Of a DNA stretch of 64,000 nucleotides, positions 57,301 to 64,000 are shown piece by piece. How positions within the stretch are numbered: the stretch's first letter is position 1; every line of letters starts with the position of its first letter. Under the pieces are notes generated by a model, which made no database searches, was not told the origin of the DNA, and worked only from the letters and a program-made list of their open reading frames with translations. The stretch is from Strigamia acuminata (taxonomy: Eukaryota > Arthropoda > Chilopoda > Geophilomorpha > Linotaeniidae), in contig OX442318.1 in assembly GCA_949358305.1 (NCBI GenBank), positions 14,426,517 to 14,490,516 of the forward strand, given 5' to 3'. The translations under genes were made by a program, and so were the position numbers.

Positions 57301-58001
57301 ACATTCCGATAGAAGAGCAGAGAGCACGAGATGAAAGACAGCGACACCAGTCAGACTACACTCGTGCTGGTGCAAAAATGATGCGCCCGCGTTCTCAATT
57401 CTCGCTGTTACGAGAGGAAACCTCCACCAAAAAACAAGAGAGTGGACATCCTCCTTATCCACAGCCACGAATACCAATGCGACCAAATGTCAAATGGACA
57501 CAATACCCAGGTGAATCCAGCGAGTCAATAGGAGATACCCAGATAATGCTGGCCGAATATACAGAAGAAGAAGTCGACAAATTAATGGATGCGGCAAGTG
57601 TGTTATTCACAAAAAATAACCCAGCAATAACAAAATATAAGCCTCCAATGCAGGCGAGGCAACCACAGCAGACGAGCTTGCAACCGCAGATGAAAGGAAA
57701 TACGTCCTTCCTTCCAAAACCATTTTCAGTTGATTTTAATTTGAAAAAAGAAAATAATAAATCGCAAATTGGAGAAAAAACTGAACAGACTTCAACTCCA
57801 AGTAACCCTGATGATGGCAATAAGGCCAACCAAATAAAGTTGACTCCAGAAAATGCACCGTGCCATAATTGCGGACAAATTGGACACTGGGCGCGGCAAT
57901 GCCCACATCCCAAAAGATTAATGTCTGCAGAGGAAATGGAACAACTTGTAAACTCCTTATCCGAAAGCATCACAAAAAACTTGAACGCGCGGGCTCAATA
58001 A
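54312..58001 (+). CDS. Ty3/gypsy-type Gag, unusually long (1,229 aa)
   Basis: It starts at ATG 54,312 (ACGAGATGTCG), about 100 bases after the primer site, and ends at TAA 57,999-58,001. Residues 1-45 are an RG-rich basic start ('RRGRGNGRGPRTRGGR'). Residues about 150-365 form a long, highly charged coiled coil (Glu/Lys/Arg/Gln heptads). Residues about 560-765 are disordered and rich in Arg, Asp, Gln, Ser and Tyr, with repeated 'RRDNS' and 'RRDDSYR' motifs. The Retrotrans_gag capsid region lies at about 830-995 ('FDGGWQAGTQFLDEVM', 'ATNWLRKSNFSHWDEFV'). One zinc knuckle, 'CHNCGQIGHWARQC', lies at about 1,184-1,197. Typical gypsy Gags are a few hundred residues; here about 800 residues precede the capsid-like part. 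It forms the particle and binds the genomic RNA; the role of the extension is unknown. Confidence 0.93.
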   Translation: MSQPQDSRRGRGNGRGPRTRGGRTAGAANVHPSSSSESDHADDTQAMTSKEFRLEVSPERQGEFWLKQTREESQDLLGKSSISGASSQHGDTPATVDSTPTSKIDLSNMTLEQVIAVARKRGRLVRAYKQQASGRARDEAESSGENSPTRHKLARARQRIADVMKEMEDSLQERHQQYEEGVQLSDEDVAQITAAMADRARRLQLAHSEEFQMLKRLKLEERHAKQAKFEAELAKKTTDEDIRAKKDQLDAEIRATKDRLEAEMRTMRNKLAAERLRQETEQKELRAQRKAQAVAEREAILEENRKIEAEKVRLETEKQELLAKQRAMESAESREIHYLRQAALEAQEAAERARQENEELKYLAQCRYQVPSNIPPHRPEVVNLSPESSRNSLKRKGEMDEKRDSKRASISPAKNPNVLDIIDQRNRQHLTNQSATTDKKQGKVTGLDPADPQIWDKPKKMETENVRVSSTKNEGKSFDVYTEKPINENDPCYHRKYTLEEAVEHLSAANERDRQREISRENEKQKFQHDQEVPEQDKSSNQNAATGHDEATGQASYTKVRDYNDYLQGKYSQQPENVDPRNESCNQRGIRPPTEVRFSDETRSQYEVEPRNVSRYQQETHQQGAARFNDGTRQQSNHEATRQDYYNQNESMERNNSRQQSEYQDESRRQRGSYWYEGYTQRESQGRRDNSQDRRDNSYRQRDYSEGRRDDSYRDDRRSHSSPPPRGEEYDRKYSHSDQFRRDEPNFSRSREERRGGGNFRQDDRDPPPTNPRTLPKSTEELEEIISRQIDERLSQIPSKSQEMDEMLRKIIRKYCSSNWTHHYTPSHQIKWDRITPDMFDGGWQAGTQFLDEVMHLVINHEMDPDVTLKKLIPKMLVGSATNWLRKSNFSHWDEFVKAFMKEYGESNAMMIKYWDNHKQTLGEDIRTYLRRTEDLFTQLPYHISDFDKDRKFRNGLTPFSEQVLRMVDAPMASSFEKLSQFIRNHQMYIDDRYASDIPIEEQRARDERQRHQSDYTRAGAKMMRPRSQFSLLREETSTKKQESGHPPYPQPRIPMRPNVKWTQYPGESSESIGDTQIMLAEYTEEEVDKLMDAASVLFTKNNPAITKYKPPMQARQPQQTSLQPQMKGNTSFLPKPFSVDFNLKKENNKSQIGEKTEQTSTPSNPDDGNKANQIKLTPENAPCHNCGQIGHWARQCPHPKRLMSAEEMEQLVNSLSESITKNLNARAQ

Positions 58002-58019
58002 AAGCAGTAGAGCTCGCGC
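57974..58019 (+). promoter_or_regulatory. -1 ribosomal frameshift signal between gag and pol
   Basis: A slippery heptamer A AAA AAC lies in the gag frame at 57,974-57,980. After a 6-base spacer (TTGAAC) comes a 10-bp stem: GCGCGGGCTC (57,987-57,996) pairs with GAGCTCGCGC (58,010-58,019), including one G-U pair. The 13-base loop contains the gag stop. Loop bases AGCAG (58,003-58,007) could pair with CTGCT (58,040-58,044) to make a pseudoknot. Slippage by -1 leads directly into the pol frame, which has no ATG of its own before this point that would be convincing. Confidence 0.9.
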
Positions 58020-61000
58020 CAACAAAAAATTCGGAAAATCTGCTACAAGCCCAACCAGTTGAAGAAACATCAGAATTGACAATTGAAATGGTACAAGATT
58101 CGGATGGATTATCGGAGGTCCAGCCAATACATGAAGCCATAACAGAAACGCTGTTAATAACAGAAACAGTATTAGAATCAAAGGAATCACTGAAAAATTC
58201 TGAAAATTCGCAAAACATACAGACAACCACACTGCCTGAAAATTCTGAAAATTGTGGAAATTTACAGAATGACCGATCATTAGATGGGGAAGTATCAGAG
58301 ACTTCATTAATATTGAAAACATCAGTGGAACCCAAGAATTTGACTGAAAATATCCAAGAAACTCCACCAACAGCACAAACACCTAAGGGAGCACGATTCA
58401 TCAAAGACCCCAAAACTGGAGAATATGTGCAATCAGAATTAGCTGAAAAACCACGTAAAGTGATTGGAACTTTAGAAGGTGGAAAAGGGACAATAGTTTT
58501 TAACTTTGAAGACGGCGAAGTCGTAGGGATGAGATATCCGACACAGAAACCAGTGACGGATCCCAAGCCAGAACAAGCTGAAACTTCATCAAAAAAGAAT
58601 ATTCTGAAAGATAATGGACCACTAAAAAATACAACTATTCCAGTAACTCTCACGTCACCAGAAGCAATTGGCACAATGCCAAAAAGAGGAGAAATGATTT
58701 GCGAAATGGAATGTGGACAAATAGTAGGAATAAAATTTCCACCAGTAGAGTTGGAAAATTGTCCAAAAATAAAAGAAATTTATGAAACAAATAGGACTTA
58801 TTTCACAGCAGAAGTGACGGAAGCCCTAAAAAATGTGGAAATCACACAAGAAAATGAGGCTACTATTTTTTGGGCAAAGGTAAAGGAGACATATGAGGAA
58901 ACACCATCACTAGCAGCATGGATGACAGATACACCAACTGAGCCTGTGGAATGGGATCCATTATTGAAAGAATTAACAATATTGGAGCCGGAAGGACCGC
59001 GCATCAGAGTTTTTAATATATTGTTGCCAGAAGAAGATGTTTTGGAAGGGATGACAACAATAGACCTCCAAACAGAACAGGGATCCATCGCTGCCATGCT
59101 AGACTCAGGAGCCAACCGTAGTTGTGTTTCATGGCCATTAATTCAGGCGATGGGATTGGAGAAAGAAGTGTGGCCCGTCAAGGCCAATATGGCTGTAAAT
59201 ACAGCAGATAAAAAAGTGCAACCGATGGGAACAATAAGGATGATGATTCGTTGGACCCATGGAATGATGCAACAGTATTTCCTCGTGTTACCACACGACA
59301 TGAAATTCATGTTGGTTGGCAATGATGCCATGAAACGAATGAAAATACAGCCCAATCCGCTCAACGGCAAGTGGAACTTTATTTCAACAATCAACGTGCC
59401 ACAACCATATATGCCACAATTCATCATGGATAAATATGAGCAGAAGAAACTGGAAGAGCCAGAATCATTGCGAAAAACATTCCGAAAAGAGAGTAGTTTT
59501 TGCGCATTTGAAGCGAGATTGAAAGTTGGCAATGGCTTGCATGACATGATAGAAGAAGCCAAACTGCAACTAACAGAAGCTTTACAATTAGAGCATGTAT
59601 TGAAGAAATATGAGAAAATTTTGAGTAAAAATCCAGGCAAGACTCATGTGGTACAACACACTATCAATTTAGACACGGACAAACCAATAAGGGTTCCTTT
59701 TAAATCTTGGAATCCACAAAAAAGGGAAATATTGCGGACATTATGCCAAGAAATGATTGATAAGGGCTATGTAACAACTGCAGAAGGCGATTATGCGACA
59801 AGGATTGTGTTGGTAATGAGACCAGGTTCAGAGCCACGTCTCTGTATTGATTACAGAGCGCTGAATGAACACACTTTGTATGACCCGCCCCAGATGCCTA
59901 CAATAACAGAAATTTTAAGAGAACTCGGCGAATTTCAATGGGTTTCAACCATTGATCTAACAAAAGGATACTGGCAAATAGATCTGAGACCAGAAGACCG
60001 TCCGAAAACAGCATTCTGGAGTCCTCAAGGCAGACTGATGTTTAACGTCATGCCTTTCGGGCTGGTCAACGCGCCAACCACTTTTCAGCGACTAATAGAA
60101 AAGGTATTAGGCGAAGCATTCCGAAAATATGCTTGGGCCTACCTTGACGATATTGTGATCGTATCAAAAACGTACGCAGAACACATGAAACATCTAGATT
60201 CAGTTTTAGGAAAGTTACAGAAAGCTGGATTGCATGTAAACCCAACAAAGTCAAAATTCTGCAGGAAGGAACTAAAATTTCTAGGGTACAAACTTGGAAT
60301 CAACGGCTTAAGCGTAGACCCAGCCAAAGTAGCGGCCATAAAGGAATTTCCAGCGCCAAAAAATTTGACAGAGTTACAACGATTTTTTGGCATGGTCAAC
60401 TTTTTCCATAGACTTCTCAAGAATCTGGCCACAGTGGCCGAACCTCTACGCCCACTCCTGAAGAAGGGGATAGAATTTATTTGGGAGGAAGTACACCAAG
60501 TTGCCTTTGATAACATTAAACAATTATTGACCGACGCAAAAACTATGCACTTGCCAAATTTACACCAACCATTCATCGTAAGGACAGACGCGAGTAAGAA
60601 AGGATTGGGTGCTGCCTTGATGCAGATCAAAGAAATTGATGGTCAGATGATTGAATCACCGTGTGTATACCTCAGTAGATGTCTGCAACAAGCAGAACTT
60701 AATTACGGCGCCACGGATCTCGAATGTTTGGCGGTAATTTGGGCGCTCCGAAAATTTAGACCATATTTGGAGTTCACTAGTTTCGTCGTGCAGACGGATC
60801 ATGAAGCGCTAAAGTGGTTGATGAGACTGGAAGAGCCAGCTGGACGTCTCGCTCGTTGGCAGATGGAATTGATGTCTTATAATTTTACAATCCAATATTT
60901 GAAGGGGACTGCCAACACATTAGCAGACGCATTATCTCGAGCACCAATTCAACTCATCTGCGACAACGAAGAGACGGGAGAAGCCGACGGTGACTTAAAA

Positions 61001-63190
61001 TACTGCCCGACAGAACCACGAAAATGGGTCGTGGGTAACTGGAATCAGTTGCCAAAACCTCAGTCGGATGAAGAACGATTAGTAGACGAGCAAGTCACGG
61101 CATATTGGAGTCACATGTATGATGCGCCGGCAGAAGAGTCGGAAATAAGTCCGAAAATTAAAGAAGTTCAATATTTGCCGACTTCCGAATGCGAAATGGT
61201 GACAGCATTCATTGCAAAAGTCACGGAGCAGGCAGATTGCATGCCTCCGACCCGCGAAGAAATTATAGAGCATCAGAAAAAGGATCGCCACTGCCAATCA
61301 ATGCGATACTACCTCGAGACAGAACAATTTCCAGCTTACGTAACAACACCATTACAAAAGAAGAATTATCGCATGTTGGCGACTAAACACATGTTAGAAG
61401 AGGATTTATTATTAAAATACCATCCAACATTGTCAGATGATTTAAGCGAGGATTCTCGAGCCCTGAAGGTCGTGATACCGAGATCACTAAGATTCCGAGT
61501 GTTATGGCAAATGCACGGCCACCCGCTCGCAAGCCATTGCGGAATTGCGAGGACGCTTTATCGAATGCGACAGATTTATACGTGGGACGGAATCAAACGT
61601 GACACCACCAGATTTATTAAACACTGTCCGCGGTGTCAGGCGTGTAAACCTCGGACTAAAACACGAGTAGAAGCAGCACAGATTGGCCCATACGCACCTT
61701 TTGAGTGTCTAAGTATAGATTTGGTAGGGCCATTGATTAGAACTGATGAAGGAAACAATTACATTTTAGTAATTTTGGATATAGCCACCAGATGGCCGGA
61801 ACTTTACCCATTATCCGACCCCGTCGCACAAGATATAGCGGATTGTCTGTACAACACGTGTATGGGATGGGGATTCCCGCTCCGAATCGTGTCAGATAAC
61901 GGCCCGCAATTTAAGGCCCGAATATACCACGAATTCTGTAGAAAATTCAAAATTACTCCGCGATTTACGTCGCCATATCATCCGCAGGCCAACACGGTAG
62001 AAAGGACCAACCGCGATTTAAAGTATATTTTGTCAATTTTCACAGATATTCACAAAAGGTGGGACACATATTTAAGAGAAATTGCGTTTAGCATACGCAC
62101 AACGGCAACAACAGGCCGCGATTATTCTCCAGCATACTTGAATTGCTGTAGAGAATTTAGGATTCCTTGGGATCCAAGGATTTTGGATGGAATTGCAAAA
62201 ATAGACCCAACTAAGCCACATATTTACATCCAACGACTGGAGAAAATAATTAGAGATACATATCACCATATGATGGCGCACATAACCGACTTGCGCGAAC
62301 GAGTGCAAAATCACAAGATGGATAAAAAGTTTGACGACTTTAAAACAAATGATTTGGTATGGAAAGATGATCACCCATTATCAAAAGCGTCACAAGGGAT
62401 TTCGGCGAAATTATCCGACAAGCGGAGCGGACCATATGTGATCATCCAAGTCCACCAAGGAGGAGCAGTGAAGCTGCGACGGCTAAAAGATAATAAGATC
62501 TTTCGCTCCATTCACATGTCCGAATTATCACCTTATTTCCCGGAATTTAATCAAGAAATTTGGGAAAAGGATCAAACTCAGAGCAATCCGAATGGAAAAA
62601 TAATTAATACATTATTTGATGAGCCAACAACATCCGAAACACAAGAAAATACGGAGACAGAAAATTCGCAGACCACTGAAATGAGTCGGATGAATAATAG
62701 TAATTCAGCGGAATCACAAACTTTGAAACAAACACAAAGTTTGCAAGATTCGCAAAATTTAGAAGATGCACAAGGATCTCACACTTTGGATAACACACAA
62801 AGTTTGCAGGATCCACAAACATCACAACAACAACTGGAATTACAGGATTTGTCAGGTTCAGACACAGCAGGCGTGAGTTCTCAAGTTTCAAGTAAACAAA
62901 GAAGCGGTGAAAAGGATAACAATTCGGAGAGCGACGAGGAGTTGGATGCAAATTCCAATGACAACACGCAAGAAAATTTGCCACTTTTTCCACAGAACTT
63001 AAGTTTAGAAACAGATGAACAAGTTGCGTCTTTTTCTAAAAAGAGGGGAGGAGTGGTAGAAAAGAAGAAAATAAAGAAATTTTATCAAGATTTGCGTGAA
63101 AAACAACCTAAAAAAGTCAAGAAAAAAGCTATCTTGAAGAAATATTCACTTCGAGATAGGGGGAGGATTAAGCCTCCAGACTACCTCTAA
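57980..63190 (+). CDS. Ty3/gypsy-type Pol polyprotein (frameshift product)
   Basis: The pol frame is open from 57,869, but the first codon there is TTG inside the gag zinc knuckle, so it is probably made only as Gag-Pol. Residue numbers count from 57,869. A spacer of nearly 370 residues comes first. Protease 'AAMLDSGANRSCVS' is at about 409-422. Reverse transcriptase (about 600-800) has 'STIDLTKGYWQI', 'MPFGLVNAPTTFQ' and catalytic 'YLDDIVIVS' (YLDD about 758). RNase H has Asp in 'IVRTDASKKGLG', Glu in 'ATDLECLAVI' and Asp in 'VQTDHEALKW'. The integrase HHCC region is 'HGHPLASHCG...CPRCQACK' (about 1,216-1,259) and the DDE residues are in 'LSIDLVGP', 'VSDNGPQF' and 'ANTVERTN' (about 1,284, 1,343, 1,378). 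A chromo-like or GPY segment ('GPYVIIQVHQGGAVKLRR') follows, then a Ser/Gln-rich, then basic, tail of about 200 residues. All catalytic residues are present. Confidence 0.95.
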   Translation, partial: LERAGSIKAVELAPTKNSENLLQAQPVEETSELTIEMVQDSDGLSEVQPIHEAITETLLITETVLESKESLKNSENSQNIQTTTLPENSENCGNLQNDRSLDGEVSETSLILKTSVEPKNLTENIQETPPTAQTPKGARFIKDPKTGEYVQSELAEKPRKVIGTLEGGKGTIVFNFEDGEVVGMRYPTQKPVTDPKPEQAETSSKKNILKDNGPLKNTTIPVTLTSPEAIGTMPKRGEMICEMECGQIVGIKFPPVELENCPKIKEIYETNRTYFTAEVTEALKNVEITQENEATIFWAKVKETYEETPSLAAWMTDTPTEPVEWDPLLKELTILEPEGPRIRVFNILLPEEDVLEGMTTIDLQTEQGSIAAMLDSGANRSCVSWPLIQAMGLEKEVWPVKANMAVNTADKKVQPMGTIRMMIRWTHGMMQQYFLVLPHDMKFMLVGNDAMKRMKIQPNPLNGKWNFISTINVPQPYMPQFIMDKYEQKKLEEPESLRKTFRKESSFCAFEARLKVGNGLHDMIEEAKLQLTEALQLEHVLKKYEKILSKNPGKTHVVQHTINLDTDKPIRVPFKSWNPQKREILRTLCQEMIDKGYVTTAEGDYATRIVLVMRPGSEPRLCIDYRALNEHTLYDPPQMPTITEILRELGEFQWVSTIDLTKGYWQIDLRPEDRPKTAFWSPQGRLMFNVMPFGLVNAPTTFQRLIEKVLGEAFRKYAWAYLDDIVIVSKTYAEHMKHLDSVLGKLQKAGLHVNPTKSKFCRKELKFLGYKLGINGLSVDPAKVAAIKEFPAPKNLTELQRFFGMVNFFHRLLKNLATVAEPLRPLLKKGIEFIWEEVHQVAFDNIKQLLTDAKTMHLPNLHQPFIVRTDASKKGLGAALMQIKEIDGQMIESPCVYLSRCLQQAELNYGATDLECLAVIWALRKFRPYLEFTSFVVQTDHEALKWLMRLEEPAGRLARWQMELMSYNFTIQYLKGTANTLADALSRAPIQLICDNEETGEADGDLKYCPTEPRKWVVGNWNQLPKPQSDEERLVDEQVTAYWSHMYDAPAEESEISPKIKEVQYLPTSECEMVTAFIAKVTEQADCMPPTREEIIEHQKKDRHCQSMRYYLETEQFPAYVTTPLQKKNYRMLATKHMLEEDLLLKYHPTLSDDLSEDSRALKVVIPRSLRFRVLWQMHGHPLASHCGIARTLYRMRQIYTWDGIKRDTTRFIKHCPRCQACKPRTKTRVEAAQIGPYAPFECLSIDLVGPLIRTDEGNNYILVILDIATRWPELYPLSDPVAQDIADCLYNTCMGWGFPLRIVSDNGPQFKARIYHEFCRKFKITPRFTSPYHPQANTVERTNRDLKYILSIFTDIHKRWDTYLREIAFSIRTTATTGRDYSPAYLNCCREFRIPWDPRILDGIAKIDPTKPHIYIQRLEKIIRDTYHHMMAHITDLRERVQNHKMDKKFDDFKTNDLVWKDDHPLSKASQGISAKLSDKRSGPYVIIQVHQGGAVKLRRLKDNKIFRSIHMSELSPYFPEFNQEIWEKDQTQSNPNGKIINTLFDEPTTSETQENTETENSQTTEMSRMNNSNSAESQTLKQTQSLQDSQNLEDAQGSHTLDNTQSLQDPQTSQQQLELQDLSGSDTAGVSSQVSSKQRSGEKDNNSESDEELDANSNDNTQENLPLFPQNLSLETDEQVASFSKKRGGVVEKKKIKKFYQDLREKQPKKVKKKAILKKYSLRDRGRIKPPDYL

Positions 63191-63421
63191 AAATAGAAGG
63201 TAGCGACGTCACTCGGGAGTCCGGAAGTGGACGACGTCGCAGCTCGAACGTGATTGGTCGAGACGAATCTCACTTGTTAACTTGGCATCAAAACAATAAC
63301 AAGTTTAAGAAAGTTATCCCGGATTTTAACAACAACAGTCAGAGGGAAAACGACCAAAAAACGAAGAAAAGTGTGCAGCCAAGTGAAAGAAGGGTCCGAT
63401 TAAGCGGAAGTTCATCTCAAG
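63191..63421. other. Spacer between pol and third frame
   Basis: About 230 bases with stops in the pol frame at 63,194 and later. The inverted words 'GCGACGTC' and 'GACGTCGC' occur at 63,203-63,240, about 20 bases apart, and could form a small stem. No promoter or splice site stands out. Confidence 0.5.
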
Positions 63422-64000
63422 ATGTTCGAACCACGGAAATCACCACCACCGAAAAGACGGGACCACAGTGAGACCCAAGAAGCCATGGCGTCGTGGGGAA
63501 GAATTTCGAGAGCGGCTAGGTTGCCAAGGAATATCCATCGAGGGAGAATTCCATATAGATACAAGAGAGAATTCGTTGAGAGAGGTTATACAGCATTTCA
63601 AGCACGCAAAGCCTTCACAACAGCAATTCAAAGATTTTGGGGAACGACGAAACGATTATTCAAAGGATTCAAAACATGTTTCCACGAAGTTTTGAGACAG
63701 ATCCCAATTACAGAGGACACACATGGCCCAATTTGGAACCAGATGATAGGGGACGAATATCCGATAGAAGAGGAGGAAGCAGCCGATCTCAAAATATACA
63801 AGAATCCTGCGACAAACAAATTTAAATTCGTGGAAGAGGTGATGGCAAAGCTGAAAGCCGGAGCACCAGAAGTAGCGGCTAAATATATGGAGGAGAAAAC
63901 AGCTTACCTCGAAGCTCAGGCCTTATTGCCTTCCCCGGAGTTAGATAAAGAGCCGCCATACTTCATAAAGAGTCAGTACAAGATGCACCAACTCCATATG
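63422..64000 (+). CDS. Third open frame of the gypsy-type element (incomplete)
   Basis: From ATG 63,422 the frame is open for 193 codons to the last base of the window, with an upstream stop at 63,401. The protein begins 'MFEPRKSPPPKRRDHSETQ', so it is basic and proline-rich with no signal peptide. A basic, aromatic middle follows ('RIPYRYKREFVERGYTAFQA', 'FWGTTKRLFKGF'), then an acidic stretch ('YPIEEEEAADLKIY') and a Glu/Ala/Lys-rich helical part. Nothing resembles an envelope glycoprotein start. It may be a structural or accessory product, a host-derived segment, or an envelope expressed by splicing with its start further on. The end lies outside the window. Confidence 0.6.
   Translation, partial: MFEPRKSPPPKRRDHSETQEAMASWGRISRAARLPRNIHRGRIPYRYKREFVERGYTAFQARKAFTTAIQRFWGTTKRLFKGFKTCFHEVLRQIPITEDTHGPIWNQMIGDEYPIEEEEAADLKIYKNPATNKFKFVEEVMAKLKAGAPEVAAKYMEEKTAYLEAQALLPSPELDKEPPYFIKSQYKMHQLHM

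Larger units (their letters stand above)
53169..64000 (+). mobile_element. Large Ty3/gypsy-type LTR retrotransposon (right end outside window)
   Basis: It comprises a probable 5' LTR, a tRNA-Pro-like primer site, a 1,229-residue Gag, a pol in the -1 frame joined by a frameshift signal, and a third open frame reaching the window end. At least 10.8 kb is inside the window. The order protease-RT-RNase H-integrase and the sequence motifs are Ty3/gypsy. No stop or frameshift damage is seen in either long frame, which suggests a recent copy. Without the 3' LTR its age and exact boundaries cannot be judged. Confidence 0.85.

Noticed and set aside
57869-63190. Pol as an independently started gene
   Set aside because: The first codon is TTG inside the gag zinc knuckle, and the frameshift signal at 57,974 explains expression better.
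63422-64000. Envelope gene of an errantivirus-like element
   Set aside because: No signal peptide, cleavage site or membrane segment is visible in the 193 residues available. It is left open because the end is outside the window.
1-64000. CRISPR array, operons, riboswitches or prokaryotic origin
   Set aside because: No regularly spaced repeats with unique spacers, no ribosome-binding sites and no gene clusters. Introns and LTR elements show an animal genome.

Overview
This is a window of AT-rich animal nuclear DNA. Short spliceosomal introns, poly-pyrimidine/AG acceptors and the types of mobile element present all exclude a prokaryote. An arthropod is the most likely source. Evidence for that is the AGGTTAGGTC minisatellite, which resembles arthropod TTAGG-type repeats, together with BEL/Pao, Copia, Ty3/gypsy, Penelope-like, pogo-like and PIF/Harbinger-like elements in one locus. 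I cannot name the species.

Positions 1-39,100 are mostly non-coding and are filled by small non-autonomous elements: a Tc1/mariner-type MITE (three copies), a pogo-like MITE (two copies, each interrupted by a different MITE), a PIF/Harbinger-like MITE, a TTAA-type MITE, a foldback family with a shared core, a dispersed family called R1 here, two tRNA-like SINE heads, a 5S-rRNA-like stretch and a Penelope GIY-YIG remnant. Two small host gene starts can be modelled, each with two phase-compatible exons and a short intron: 12,826-13,118 on plus and 29,929-30,199 on minus. Several isolated exon-like segments are listed at low confidence.

Positions 39,102-49,894 hold a nested pair. A Copia element on the minus strand is split inside its RNase H coding region by a complete BEL/Pao element on the plus strand (39,551-45,675). 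The BEL element has two 400-bp LTRs in which I see no difference, a CCAAC target duplication, a tRNA-Phe primer site and one uninterrupted 1,737-residue Gag-Pol frame, so it is a very young insertion. The Copia frame is otherwise open and its 5' LTR is present, but no 3' LTR is visible.

Positions 53,169-64,000 are the 5' LTR and coding region of a large Ty3/gypsy-type element that runs off the window. Its Gag is unusually long (1,229 residues). Pol lies in the -1 frame and is joined to Gag by a textbook frameshift signal: A AAA AAC, a 6-nt spacer and a 10-bp GC-rich stem. Pol carries long extra segments before the protease and after the integrase. A third frame opens 231 nt after pol and stays open to the last base; it is not recognisable as an envelope gene. 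This element is the most interesting object in the window.
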